Assembly: GCA_902465755.1 (NCBI GenBank)
Contig: CABQOK010000048.1
Location: 1-8,194, forward strand
DNA: 8,194 nt
Reading direction: 5' to 3'
DNA from: an uncultured Anaerococcus sp.
GTDB taxonomy: Bacteria; Bacillota; Clostridia; Tissierellales; Peptoniphilaceae
Under the pieces are notes generated by a model, which ran no database searches, was not told where the DNA came from, and saw nothing but the letters and a program-made list of their open reading frames with translations. Below, in pieces: positions 1-6,629 of this stretch (position 1 is the first letter of the stretch; every line of letters begins with the position of its first letter). Position numbers and translations under genes: made by a program.

Positions 1-253
1 AATAAAACCTGTTATAGGTGTTCCAGTTGGTGGAAGTAACACAGCAGGTCTTGACGCCTTACTATCAATGGTACAAATGCCAAAGGGAGTTCCAGTAGCT
101 ACAGTAGCTATAAATGGTGGCAATAACGCAGCCCTCCTTGCTATACAAATTCTTGCCCTAAAGGATGAAGACCTAGCCTCTAGACTAAAGAATCACAAGA
201 AAGAAATGCTTGAAAAAGTTATAGCAGATGATAAAAATCTCGGTGAAATATAA
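1..253 (+). CDS. purE: PurE, AIR carboxylase / N5-CAIR mutase family protein (3' part, start outside window)
   Basis: This is the C-terminal part of the PurE protein, which moves or adds the carboxyl group that turns aminoimidazole ribotide into 4-carboxy-AIR in purine synthesis. The reading frame is open from base 2, so the gene begins before the window; about 83 residues are visible. The segment [20 protein letters not shown], then [14 protein letters not shown], then [14 protein letters not shown] matches the conserved C-terminal half of the family, where the loop before VQMP shapes the nucleotide pocket. The catalytic His and the N-terminal SDxP motif would lie upstream. The NGGNNAA stretch is about two residues shorter than the KAGAANAA form of the Escherichia coli enzyme and is like clostridial PurE. 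No purK is visible, so whether it uses AIR plus CO2 or N5-CAIR cannot be decided here. The stop codon overlaps the purM start by one base (TAATG), implying translational coupling. Confidence 0.93.
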   Translation, partial: IKPVIGVPVGGSNTAGLDALLSMVQMPKGVPVATVAINGGNNAALLAIQILALKDEDLASRLKNHKKEMLEKVIADDKNLGEI

Positions 254-1272
254 TGGCAAAACTAACTTATAAGGATAGCGGAGTCGATAAGGAAAAGGGC
301 TATAAGGAAGTTGAATTAATCAAAAAAATCGTAAAAGAGACCCATAGCAAAGAAGTCCTAACAGATATAGGAGGCTTTGCTGGGGCCTTTGCGCCAGATC
401 TTACAGGAATTGACAATCCAGTTTTCCTAAGCGGAACAGATGGGGTTGGGACAAAGATTAAACTTGCTATGGAGATGGATAAGCACGATACAGTAGGTAT
501 TGATTGTGTAGCCATGTGTGTTAATGATATCCTCTGCCAGGGAGGAAGGCCCCTATTTTTCCTAGATTATATAGCGACTGGTAAGCTTAATCCAGAAAAG
601 ATGGCAAAGCTTGTCGAAGGAGTTGCAAGAGGATGCAAAGAGGCCTCAGCAAGTCTAATAGGTGGAGAAACTGCCGAGATGCCAGGTATCTATAAGGAAG
701 ATGATTATGACTTAGCAGGCTTTGCTGTAGGAATTTGCGATAGGGATAAGTTAATTGATGGAAAAAGTCTAAAAGAAGGAGATATAGCCATAGGTCTTTA
801 CTCATCTGGAGTCCACAGCAACGGCTTCTCCCTGGTAAGGGCTAGCATGGAACAAGCAGGAGTTAGTCTTGATGATAGCTTTAGTGAAGAAGAAAGTATT
901 GGCGAAAAACTTCTAAGACCTACCAAAATCTACGCTAAAGAAATCAAGACCTTGATGGAAAAGCTAGACCTTAAGGCGATTGCTCATATAACGGGTGGAG
1001 GTCTTTATGAAAATGTCCCTAGAGTTCTTAAAGACGATTTGGGAGTTGACTTTGATTTAAGTAATCTCCCTATCGATCCTATCTTTACTAAGATCCAGGA
1101 ATGGGGCAATATAGACACAGATGAAATGTATCATACCTTCAATATGGGAGTAGGCATGGTAGTATTTGTAGACGAGAAAGATAAAGATTTGGCCCTAGAC
1201 CTCCTAGAAGGCAAGGCTCAAGTAATTGGTAAAGTAAGAAGCGGTAATAAGGATATCAAAATTAATTTATAA
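253..1272 (+). CDS. purM: Phosphoribosylformylglycinamidine cyclo-ligase (AIR synthetase)
   Basis: PurM closes the imidazole ring: FGAM plus ATP gives AIR, ADP and phosphate, in the cytoplasm. The 339-residue product has the normal family length. It begins with the typical TYKDSGVDKEKGY segment. It carries the glycine-rich GTDGVGTK motif (residues 61-68), the CVNDILCQGGRPLFFLDY stretch, GGETAEMPG (137-145), SSGVHSNGFSLVR around His188, and HITGGG (245-250). The C-terminal half has the NMGVGM segment expected of the PurM/SelD/ThiL ATP-binding superfamily. The start ATG overlaps the purE stop by one base; GGTGA at 242-246 is a modest ribosome site six bases upstream, so coupling to purE translation is likely. 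Its product AIR is the substrate pool used by the neighbouring PurE, and PurC acts next. No key motif appears to be missing. Confidence 0.97.
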   Translation: MAKLTYKDSGVDKEKGYKEVELIKKIVKETHSKEVLTDIGGFAGAFAPDLTGIDNPVFLSGTDGVGTKIKLAMEMDKHDTVGIDCVAMCVNDILCQGGRPLFFLDYIATGKLNPEKMAKLVEGVARGCKEASASLIGGETAEMPGIYKEDDYDLAGFAVGICDRDKLIDGKSLKEGDIAIGLYSSGVHSNGFSLVRASMEQAGVSLDDSFSEEESIGEKLLRPTKIYAKEIKTLMEKLDLKAIAHITGGGLYENVPRVLKDDLGVDFDLSNLPIDPIFTKIQEWGNIDTDEMYHTFNMGVGMVVFVDEKDKDLALDLLEGKAQVIGKVRSGNKDIKINL

Positions 1273-1282
1273 GGAGATTAAA

Positions 1283-1963
1283 ATGGAGAAAGTATACACA
1301 GGAAAGACAAAAGACGTTTACAAATTAAATGAAGAAGAATATCTATTAAAATTCAAAGACGATGTTACAGGTAGCGACGGAGTCTTCGATCCAGGTGCCA
1401 ACAGCGTGGGACTTACAATGGAAGGGGCAGGCCACCAAGCTGTTGCCATGACCAAGTTCTTCTATGAGAAATTAAATGATAAGGGTCTTACAACTCACTT
1501 CATTTCAGCTGACCTAGATAAGAACGAAGCTATAGTAAAAAAGGCAGAAGTATTCGGTCAAGGTGTTGAAGTAATAGTAAGATATTACGCAGTTGGATCT
1601 TTCATAAGAAGATATGGCAAATATATCGAAAGTGGAACAAAGATCGATCCTTATGTAGAAATCACCCTAAAAGATGATGAAAGAGAAGATCCACTAATCA
1701 CCAAAGATGCCCTAGTTTTATTAGACATTATGACTGAAGAAGAATACGAAGAGCTAAAGGACTTAGCCTTAAATATTGGTGAAATCGTAAGAGAAGAGCT
1801 AGGAAAGAAGGACCTCGACCTTTATGATATCAAATTTGAATTTGGCAGGATTGAAGATGGCAAGGTAGCCCTAATAGATGAAATCTCAGGTGGAAATATG
1901 AGGGCTTATAAGGGAGATAAGTATATCGAACCACTCGAACTTGAAAAAATAATGTTAGGTTAA
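1283..1963 (+). CDS. purC: SAICAR synthetase (clostridial-type PurC)
   Basis: PurC joins aspartate to CAIR using ATP to make SAICAR. At 226 residues it is slightly shorter than the E. coli enzyme (237). Visible motifs are the ATP-grip start YTGKTKDVY (residues 5-13), FKDDVTGSDG (24-33), VRYYAVGS (99-106, equivalent to VRNRAAGS in E. coli), KDDEREDP, the KFEFG strand and DEISGGNMR (199-207). In most PurC proteins that last motif reads DExSPDxxR; here SPD is replaced by SGG while the terminal Arg207 is kept. The insertion FDPGANSVGLTMEGAG after the first ATP motif is also typical of a divergent clostridial subgroup as I remember it. The start is supported by AAGGAGA at 1271-1277, which overlaps the purM stop codon. 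It is the last gene of the purine run and is followed by a strong terminator. Confidence 0.95.
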   Translation: MEKVYTGKTKDVYKLNEEEYLLKFKDDVTGSDGVFDPGANSVGLTMEGAGHQAVAMTKFFYEKLNDKGLTTHFISADLDKNEAIVKKAEVFGQGVEVIVRYYAVGSFIRRYGKYIESGTKIDPYVEITLKDDEREDPLITKDALVLLDIMTEEEYEELKDLALNIGEIVREELGKKDLDLYDIKFEFGRIEDGKVALIDEISGGNMRAYKGDKYIEPLELEKIMLG

Positions 1964-1972
1964 TTAATTAGA

Positions 1973-2020
1973 CTCTAGCTAAAGCTTTGAGAGAGGAAGT
2001 TTTAGCTAGGGTTTTCTTTT
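1973..2020 (+). terminator. Intrinsic terminator after purC
   Basis: A 15-bp stem (1973-1987 paired with 1997-2011, two G-T wobbles) around a 9-base loop is followed by the T-rich tract 2012-2020 (TTTTCTTTT). It starts ten bases after the purC stop and marks the end of the purine operon, separating it from the citrate-branch genes. Confidence 0.92.
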
Positions 2021-2039
2021 GTCAAAAATCACTAAGATA

Positions 2040-2068
2040 ATTTCATTTTATAAATTTCAAAGTATAAT
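2040..2068 (+). promoter_or_regulatory. Probable promoter of the acn-icd-gltA cluster
   Basis: A perfect TATAAT (2063-2068) lies 43 bases before the acn start in very AT-rich DNA, just after the purC terminator. The matching -35 element is poor: ATTTCA at 2040-2045 with a 17-base spacer matches TTGACA at only three positions. Transcription would begin near 2075, leaving a leader of about 37 bases with no obvious riboswitch fold. A second GATAAT (2083-2088) has no recognisable -35. The position between a terminator and a strong ribosome site supports the call more than the -35 does. Confidence 0.45.
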
Positions 2069-2111
2069 AATACCTATGATACGATAATGCTTTAATGTAA
2101 AGGAGATAACT

Positions 2112-4055
2112 ATGGGCTTATCATTAGCTATGAAAATACTTAAAAGTCACTTGCTTAAGGGAGAATTAATCCCAGGCGAAGAGATCGCTATAAAAATCGA
2201 TCAGACATTAACCCAAGATTCTACAGGGACTATGGCTTATCTTCAATTAGAAGCTATGGATATAGAAAATGTTCAAACAAAAAACTCTCTTGCTTACATA
2301 GATCACAACATTCTCCAACAAGGATTTGAGAATGCAGACGATCACGAATTTATTAAATCTGCTGCCAATAAATACGGCATAACCTTCTCCAAGGCAGGAG
2401 GTGGGATTTGCCATCAGGTAAATCTGGAACAGTTTGCAAAACCAGGAGAAACGCTTCTAGGGTCTGATTCCCATACTCCTACAGGAGGAGGCTTAGGAGA
2501 ACTTGCCATTGGAGCAGGAGGACTTGAGGTTGCAGTCGCTATGGCTAAGGGATTTTATTTTGTCAAAGTACCTAAGATTTTTGGTGTAAATCTTAAAGGA
2601 AGTCTTCCGCCATATGCTAACGGTAAAGATGTAATTTTATACATATTAGGAAGGCTAAGTGTTAAGGGTGGAACTGGATATATTATGGAATATAGCGGGG
2701 AAGGTGTAAAGTCCTTATCCCTTACAGATAGGGCTACAATTTGTAATATGGGGGCAGAGCTAGGGGCTACTACTTCGATTTTCCCGACAGATGAGAATAC
2801 TAGAATGTATCTTAAGTCACAAAATAGGGAGGATGATTATATTAAGCTAGAAGCAGACCCTGACGCCTCCTATGATGAGACCATCGACATAGATTTAAGT
2901 GAGATTGAACCTGCTGTAGCAAGACCCCACTTCCCAGACCAATATATGTCAGTCAAGGATTTAGGAAAGATAAAGGTCGATCAAGTGGCCATAGGATCCT
3001 GTACTAATTCATCCTATGAAGATTTGATGAAAGTCGCCTCAATCTTAAAGGATAGGGCCGTTCATCCAGATGTATCCTTAGTCATTTCTCCAGGATCTGC
3101 TACGATTTTAGAAAAAATCTCAGAAAATGGGGCTCTTGCCACCTTTATCAAGGCGGGAGCTAGAGTATTAGAGTCAGGGTGTGGACCATGTATAGGTATG
3201 GGCCAAGCTCCAAAGACAGGAGGAGTTTCCCTAAGGAGCTTTAATAGAAACTTTAAGGGAAGGTCTGGGACTATGGATGCCCAAATCTACCTAGCAAGTC
3301 CAGAAACTTGTGCAGTTAGTGCTGTTTTAGGCTATATAGCAGATCCAAGAGAAATATCATATGAGACAAACTTTGATAGAAATGTAAACTTCACGCAAAC
3401 TCAAGCTTATTTTATAAAGCCAATAGCAGACAAATCGAAAAGGGTAAAAGAAACGGTCAAGGGGAAAAATATCAAAGACTTTCCAAAGTCAGAAAGGCTT
3501 AGTGATATAGAAAAGAAAGTGATTTATAAGGCAGGAGATGGGATAACTACGGATGATATCTGTCCATCAAATGCTAAACTTTTACCATTTAGGTCAAACA
3601 TAGCCTATCTATCAGACTTTGCTTTCACTACCAAGATCGATGATTTTAAGAAGCGAGCTGAAAAATATGGGGGAGGAATTATTGTGGCTGGCGAAAACTA
3701 CGGTCAGGGCTCTTCTAGAGAGCATGCTGCCCTCATTCCTTTATATCTTGGAATCAAGGCGGTAGTAGCCAAGTCCTTTGCAAGGATACATAGGTCAAAC
3801 CTTATTAACAATGCTATAATTCCCCTAGAATTTGTTGAGCCAGCTGATTATGACAAGATAGATGAATATGATGATATTAGAATTTCTAATATTAGAATTT
3901 CTAATATAAGAGAAGATATAGAAAAAGGGGAGCTTATCCTACAGGATTTAACAAAGGATAACAAGATTAGAGTAAAAGCCGACCTATCAGCAAGGGAGAA
4001 GGAAATCCTCCTAGAAGGGGGCTATCTAAATTATGCGAAAGGATTGGAATTATAG
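2112..4055 (+). CDS. acnA: Aconitate hydratase (compact ~650-residue type)
   Basis: Aconitase interconverts citrate and isocitrate through cis-aconitate with a [4Fe-4S] cluster. The 647-residue protein belongs to the compact bacterial group sometimes called Aquifex-type putative aconitase, shorter than E. coli AcnA or AcnB (about 870-890). The catalytic domains carry the YIDHN segment, DSHTPTGGG (His121), and three cluster ligands: Cys297 in IGSCTNSS, and Cys357 and Cys360 in ESGCGPCIGMG. A linker near residues 440-470 leads to the swivel domain, with GDGITTDDI and GENYGQGSSREHAA (Ser534, Arg536 corresponding to the catalytic Ser and substrate-binding Arg). The start ATG is preceded by AAAGGAG (2099-2105) with a six-base spacer; the internal Met7 has no such site. 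Near the C-terminus a 15-bp duplication adds a repeated RISNI (3876-3905). The next genes are isocitrate dehydrogenase and citrate synthase, so citrate is the likely substrate; homoaconitase or isopropylmalate isomerase activity is less likely. Confidence 0.95.
   Translation: MGLSLAMKILKSHLLKGELIPGEEIAIKIDQTLTQDSTGTMAYLQLEAMDIENVQTKNSLAYIDHNILQQGFENADDHEFIKSAANKYGITFSKAGGGICHQVNLEQFAKPGETLLGSDSHTPTGGGLGELAIGAGGLEVAVAMAKGFYFVKVPKIFGVNLKGSLPPYANGKDVILYILGRLSVKGGTGYIMEYSGEGVKSLSLTDRATICNMGAELGATTSIFPTDENTRMYLKSQNREDDYIKLEADPDASYDETIDIDLSEIEPAVARPHFPDQYMSVKDLGKIKVDQVAIGSCTNSSYEDLMKVASILKDRAVHPDVSLVISPGSATILEKISENGALATFIKAGARVLESGCGPCIGMGQAPKTGGVSLRSFNRNFKGRSGTMDAQIYLASPETCAVSAVLGYIADPREISYETNFDRNVNFTQTQAYFIKPIADKSKRVKETVKGKNIKDFPKSERLSDIEKKVIYKAGDGITTDDICPSNAKLLPFRSNIAYLSDFAFTTKIDDFKKRAEKYGGGIIVAGENYGQGSSREHAALIPLYLGIKAVVAKSFARIHRSNLINNAIIPLEFVEPADYDKIDEYDDIRISNIRISNIREDIEKGELILQDLTKDNKIRVKADLSAREKEILLEGGYLNYAKGLEL
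3876..3905 (+). repeat. Two tandem copies of a 15-bp palindromic unit inside acn
   Basis: The unit ATTAGAATTTCTAAT occurs twice back to back (3876-3890, 3891-3905) without a mismatch. Each copy is itself an inverted repeat, with 7-bp arms ATTAGAA and TTCTAAT around a central T. Because 15 is a multiple of three, the reading frame is kept and the swivel domain gains a duplicated RISNI in a loop-like, charged region. It looks like a recent slippage duplication. Confidence 0.9.
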
Positions 4056-4059
4056 TAGT

Positions 4060-5067
4060 ATGTTAGTTACTTTAATAAAAGGTGATGGCATAGGGCCTGA
4101 AATTACAGAGTCCCTAAAGAAAGTAGTAAGTAGTTTAAAAGTTGATATAGAATTTGAAGAAATAAATGCAGGTTTTTCTGTCTTTGAGAAGGAGGGAGTC
4201 TACATTCCCAAAGCCCTATTCGACTCTATTAATAAAAATAAAATTGCTATCAAGGGACCAATCACAACTCCCATTGGCCATGGCTTTAGATCTATTAATG
4301 TAGAGCTTAGAAAGAAATTTGACCTATATGCAAATATCAGACCCATCAAGGCTCCAGGTCCTCTTGATTTGAAGTTTGATGGAGTGGATATGGTTATATT
4401 TAGGGAAAACACTGAGGACTTGTATGCTGGAATTGAAGAGATGGTATCTGATAATGAGGCACATTCTTTAAAAATTATCACTAGGGAAAAATCAGAGAGA
4501 ATAATTAAGGCAGCCTTTGAATATGCTATGGCCAATAATCGCAACAAAGTAAGTGTCATTACCAAGGCCAATATCATGAAACTAAGTGATGGGCTTTTCC
4601 TTGATTTGGCTAGGGATATTGCCAAAGCTTATCCTGATATAGAATTCGAAGAGCTTCTAGTAGATAATACTGCCATGCAGATGGTGATTAATCCAGAAAG
4701 ATTTGATGTAATAGTTACAGAAAACCTCTATGGAGATATCATATCAGATCTTGGTGCTGGTCTTGTTGGAGGACTAGGCCTTATGCCTGGAGTAAACAAG
4801 GGAAAAGATATTGCAATTTATGAATCAATTCACGGTTCTGCTCCAGATATAGCAGGGAATAATCTCGCAAATCCTATAGCCCTTCTTTTAAGCTTCTGCT
4901 TGCTACTCGAGGATATAGGAGAAAAAGATAAGGCTAAAGCTCTTAGAGGGGCAATCTATGAAACTTTAAAGGATAAGAAAAACTACACAAGAGATCTCGG
5001 TGGATTTAATACGACTACAGGCATTACAGATACGATTATTTCTTTTTTGGGTGAGAATAATGGATAA
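4060..5067 (+). CDS. icd: Isocitrate dehydrogenase, probably NAD+-dependent
   Basis: The enzyme oxidatively decarboxylates isocitrate to 2-oxoglutarate. The 335-residue protein fits the short NAD-type members of the isocitrate/isopropylmalate dehydrogenase family. Isocitrate-binding residues are present: Ser78, Asn80 and Arg84 in RSINVELRKKF, Arg94 in NIRP, Arg115 and Tyr122 in FRENTEDLYAG, Lys169 in TKANIMK; Asp202, Asp226 and Asp230 are the metal ligands. The Ser-x-Asn-x3-Arg pattern favours isocitrate over isopropylmalate. In the coenzyme loop HGSAPDIAGNN, Asp263 and Ile264 sit where NADP enzymes have Lys and Tyr, which predicts NAD+. I chose the ATG at 4060, four bases after the acn stop, because LVTLIKGDGIGPEI is the normal N-terminus. 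An in-frame ATG at 4033 would add nine residues overlapping acn; it has AGAAGGGGG (4013-4021) upstream, while 4060 has only a weak site and would rely on reinitiation. The last eight bases overlap the citrate synthase start. Confidence 0.93.
   Translation: MLVTLIKGDGIGPEITESLKKVVSSLKVDIEFEEINAGFSVFEKEGVYIPKALFDSINKNKIAIKGPITTPIGHGFRSINVELRKKFDLYANIRPIKAPGPLDLKFDGVDMVIFRENTEDLYAGIEEMVSDNEAHSLKIITREKSERIIKAAFEYAMANNRNKVSVITKANIMKLSDGLFLDLARDIAKAYPDIEFEELLVDNTAMQMVINPERFDVIVTENLYGDIISDLGAGLVGGLGLMPGVNKGKDIAIYESIHGSAPDIAGNNLANPIALLLSFCLLLEDIGEKDKAKALRGAIYETLKDKKNYTRDLGGFNTTTGITDTIISFLGENNG
5049..5055 (+). promoter_or_regulatory. Ribosome binding site that sets the citrate synthase start
   Basis: GGGTGAG lies inside the icd coding region, four bases before the ATG at 5060. 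It supports that ATG over the in-frame ATG at 5000, which would overlap icd by 68 bases and add 20 residues unlike any citrate synthase N-terminus I know. Confidence 0.65.
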
Positions 5068-6412
5068 GAAACAAGAAGAAAGACTTAGACTATATGCTCA
5101 AGAGATTGAAAGAAACAATAAAATCAAAAAAGAAGTATATGAAAATTATAATATAAAAAGAGGACTTCGAAATAAAAACGGTACTGGAGTTCTTGTTGGA
5201 GTAACCCAGGTGGGGGATGTATCAGGATATAAAATCATAGATGGAAAGAAAATTCCTAGCCGAGGTGAACTCTATTATAGGGGCTACCCACTTACAGAAA
5301 TTGTAGAAGACATAGATAGGGATAAAAGATTAGGTTTTGAGGAAGTAATTTATCTATTACTCTTCAGTAAACTAGCAAATGAAAAAGAGCTTAAATCTTT
5401 TAAGAGTATCCTAGTCGAAGAAAGAGCCTTGGCGAATGGTTTCTTTGAGGATATAATCCTAAAGGTTCCTGGATCTGACATAATGAATAAAATGATGAGG
5501 TCCATGCTTGCACTTTATACCTACGATGAAAATCCAGATGGGACAGATGCCCTGAATGTCTTAAGGCAATCCTTATCTCTAATTTCAAAGATACCAATCC
5601 TTGCAGTCTACTCCTACCAGGTCAAAATCCATAATTTTGATAAGAAATCACTTATAATCCATAATGCAGATGATAGGCTAACCATAGCAGAAAACATCTT
5701 GCAGATGCTAAGAAATGATCAAGTCTACGAGAAAATTGAGGCAGAAATCTTAGATTTAATGCTTATAATTCATGCAGAGCATGGTGGTGGAAATAATTCA
5801 GCCTTTGCAACCCATGTAGTCTCTTCCTCTGGGACCGATACATATTCCGCTATTGCAGCAGGTCTTGCCTCCCTTAAGGGGCCCAAGCATGGTGGGGCGA
5901 ATCTTAAAGTAAGCAAGATGCTCAAAGATATCAGAGAAAATGTAGATGATATAGATGATACTTATAAGCTTAGGGCTTATCTAGAAAAGATTTTAGATAA
6001 AAAAGCCTTTGATAATAAGGGTCTAATCTACGGCCTAGGTCATGCCGTCTACACCCTATCAGACCCAAGAGCAATCCTTCTTAAGAAAAAGGCCAGAGAA
6101 CTTTCTAAAATCAAGGGAAGGGAAGAGGATTTTCACTTTATAGAAAATGTAGAAAAATTAGGCGGCGAATTGATTAGTCAAAGGCAAAATAGGCCATATC
6201 CTCCTTGTGCCAATGTAGACCTTTATTCAGGTTTTGTTTACGATATGCTAAACATTCCTGGAGAGCTCTACCTTCCTATGTTTGCTATAGCAAGAACCGT
6301 TGGCTGGTCAGCTCACAGGTTAGAGCAAATTCAAGATGAGAAAATAATTAGGCCTGCCTACAAGTCCTTAAATGATAGAAGGGACTATGTTCCTTTAAGC
6401 GAAAGAAAATAA
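5060..6412 (+). CDS. gltA: Citrate synthase (Si-type, ~450 residues)
   Basis: The enzyme condenses acetyl-CoA with oxaloacetate to give citrate. The 450-residue product has an N-terminal extension of about 45 residues compared with the short Gram-positive enzymes, a layout common in clostridial members. Active-site residues are visible: His241 in AEHGGGNNSAF, His277 in GPKHGGAN, His328 in GLGHAVYTLSDPR and Asp387 in CANVDLYSG; the last three correspond to the His/His/Asp catalytic set of pig citrate synthase (274, 320, 375). The C-terminus has the ARTVGWSAHRLEQ helix. This is the classical Si fold, not the Re-citrate synthase of some clostridia, which is related to homocitrate synthase. A 2-methylcitrate synthase role is possible for the family, but no prpB or prpD is nearby and aconitase and isocitrate dehydrogenase are adjacent. 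The eight-base overlap ATGGATAA with icd suggests coupled translation. Confidence 0.94.
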   Translation: MDKKQEERLRLYAQEIERNNKIKKEVYENYNIKRGLRNKNGTGVLVGVTQVGDVSGYKIIDGKKIPSRGELYYRGYPLTEIVEDIDRDKRLGFEEVIYLLLFSKLANEKELKSFKSILVEERALANGFFEDIILKVPGSDIMNKMMRSMLALYTYDENPDGTDALNVLRQSLSLISKIPILAVYSYQVKIHNFDKKSLIIHNADDRLTIAENILQMLRNDQVYEKIEAEILDLMLIIHAEHGGGNNSAFATHVVSSSGTDTYSAIAAGLASLKGPKHGGANLKVSKMLKDIRENVDDIDDTYKLRAYLEKILDKKAFDNKGLIYGLGHAVYTLSDPRAILLKKKARELSKIKGREEDFHFIENVEKLGGELISQRQNRPYPPCANVDLYSGFVYDMLNIPGELYLPMFAIARTVGWSAHRLEQIQDEKIIRPAYKSLNDRRDYVPLSERK

Positions 6413-6462
6413 ATCCTCGCAAATTATTTTAATATATTTAATATGCTAAAGAAAATTCAGGT

Positions 6463-6493
6463 AAGTTCAAGCTTGCTTGAATTTTTTTCTTTT
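6463..6493 (+). terminator. Intrinsic terminator after gltA
   Basis: AAGTTCAAG (6463-6471) pairs with CTTGAATTT (6476-6484) with one G-T wobble around the loop CTTG. It is followed by a T tract broken by a single C (6482-6493). It lies about 50 bases after the citrate synthase stop and closes the acn-icd-gltA cluster. Confidence 0.8.
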
Positions 6494-6553
6494 GGGTAGA
6501 ATTATAAAGTAAGTAGATTAAAAATAAATAGTGAGTATTGACTATTAGATAAA

Positions 6554-6570
6554 GTTAATAAGCTATTAAC
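6554..6570 (+). promoter_or_regulatory. Inverted repeat, possible operator
   Basis: GTTAATA and TATTAAC form perfect 7-bp arms around AGC. The repeat lies ten bases after TTGACT, where a -10 element and repressor site could overlap. No match to a named operator was recognised, and in AT-rich DNA a dyad of this size can occur by chance. Confidence 0.35.
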
Positions 6571-6577
6571 AATAAAC

Positions 6578-6609
6578 TTTTATATAAGGGGATATCCCTG
6601 CATATGAAA
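6578..6609 (+). promoter_or_regulatory. 32-base dyad before the hydrolase gene, possible operator or mRNA hairpin
   Basis: The sequence is symmetric about the centre of GATATC (6591-6596). Of 16 symmetric positions, 12 are Watson-Crick and two are G-T. The inner core GGGATATCCC (6589-6598) is a perfect palindrome; a two-base mismatch separates it from an outer 8-bp arm, TTTTATAT against ATATGAAA. It ends nine bases before the AAGGAGG ribosome site, so it could bind a regulator or fold in the 5' leader. No U tract follows, so it is not an intrinsic terminator. Confidence 0.45.
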
Positions 6610-6618
6610 ATTTAATAG

Positions 6619-6625
6619 AAGGAGG
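6619..6625 (+). promoter_or_regulatory. Strong ribosome binding site of the hydrolase gene
   Basis: AAGGAGG, a near-perfect anti-16S match, lies four bases before the ATG at 6630 and fixes this start. The ATG at 6604 inside the dyad reads only Met-Lys-Ile before a stop. Confidence 0.85.
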
Positions 6626-6629
6626 AATA

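Larger units (their letters stand above)
6413..6629 (+). other. Intergenic region between gltA and the hydrolase gene
   Basis: These 217 bases contain no supported gene. They hold the gltA terminator (6463-6493), a lone TTGACT (6538-6543) that could be a -35 box, two inverted repeats (6554-6570 and 6578-6609) and a strong ribosome site (6619-6625). No good -10 lies 16-18 bases after TTGACT; the nearest candidate, TATTAA at 6564-6569, is 20 bases away, so the promoter is not located with confidence. Confidence 0.7.

Noticed and set aside
300..805. Minus-strand open frames (300-515 and 587-805)
   Set aside because: Both are antisense to purM, a clearly conserved gene, and encode low-complexity sequences of no recognisable family.
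2069..2111. Possible riboswitch or leader element before acn
   Set aside because: The predicted leader is only about 37 bases, and I found no stem of useful length or known aptamer core in it.
4200..4625. Open frame of 141 codons on the minus strand
   Set aside because: It lies wholly inside the isocitrate dehydrogenase gene, whose protein motifs are intact. It has no plausible ribosome site or recognisable protein, so it is an antisense shadow.
5000..5059. Longer N-terminus for citrate synthase from ATG 5000
   Set aside because: It would overlap icd by 68 bases. The added residues do not resemble a citrate synthase, and the ATG at 5060 has GGGTGAG at a good distance.
4056..5067. Isopropylmalate dehydrogenase (LeuB) as the identity of the dehydrogenase
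   Set aside because: The Ser78-x-Asn80-x3-Arg84 pattern is that of isocitrate dehydrogenases, and the neighbours are aconitase and citrate synthase rather than leuA, leuC and leuD.
5400..5597. Minus-strand open frame of 65 codons
   Set aside because: It is antisense to citrate synthase and shows no independent start signal or motif.
6604..6615. Micro-ORF Met-Lys-Ile before the hydrolase gene
   Set aside because: It lacks a ribosome site and lies inside the dyad. A three-codon frame is expected by chance.
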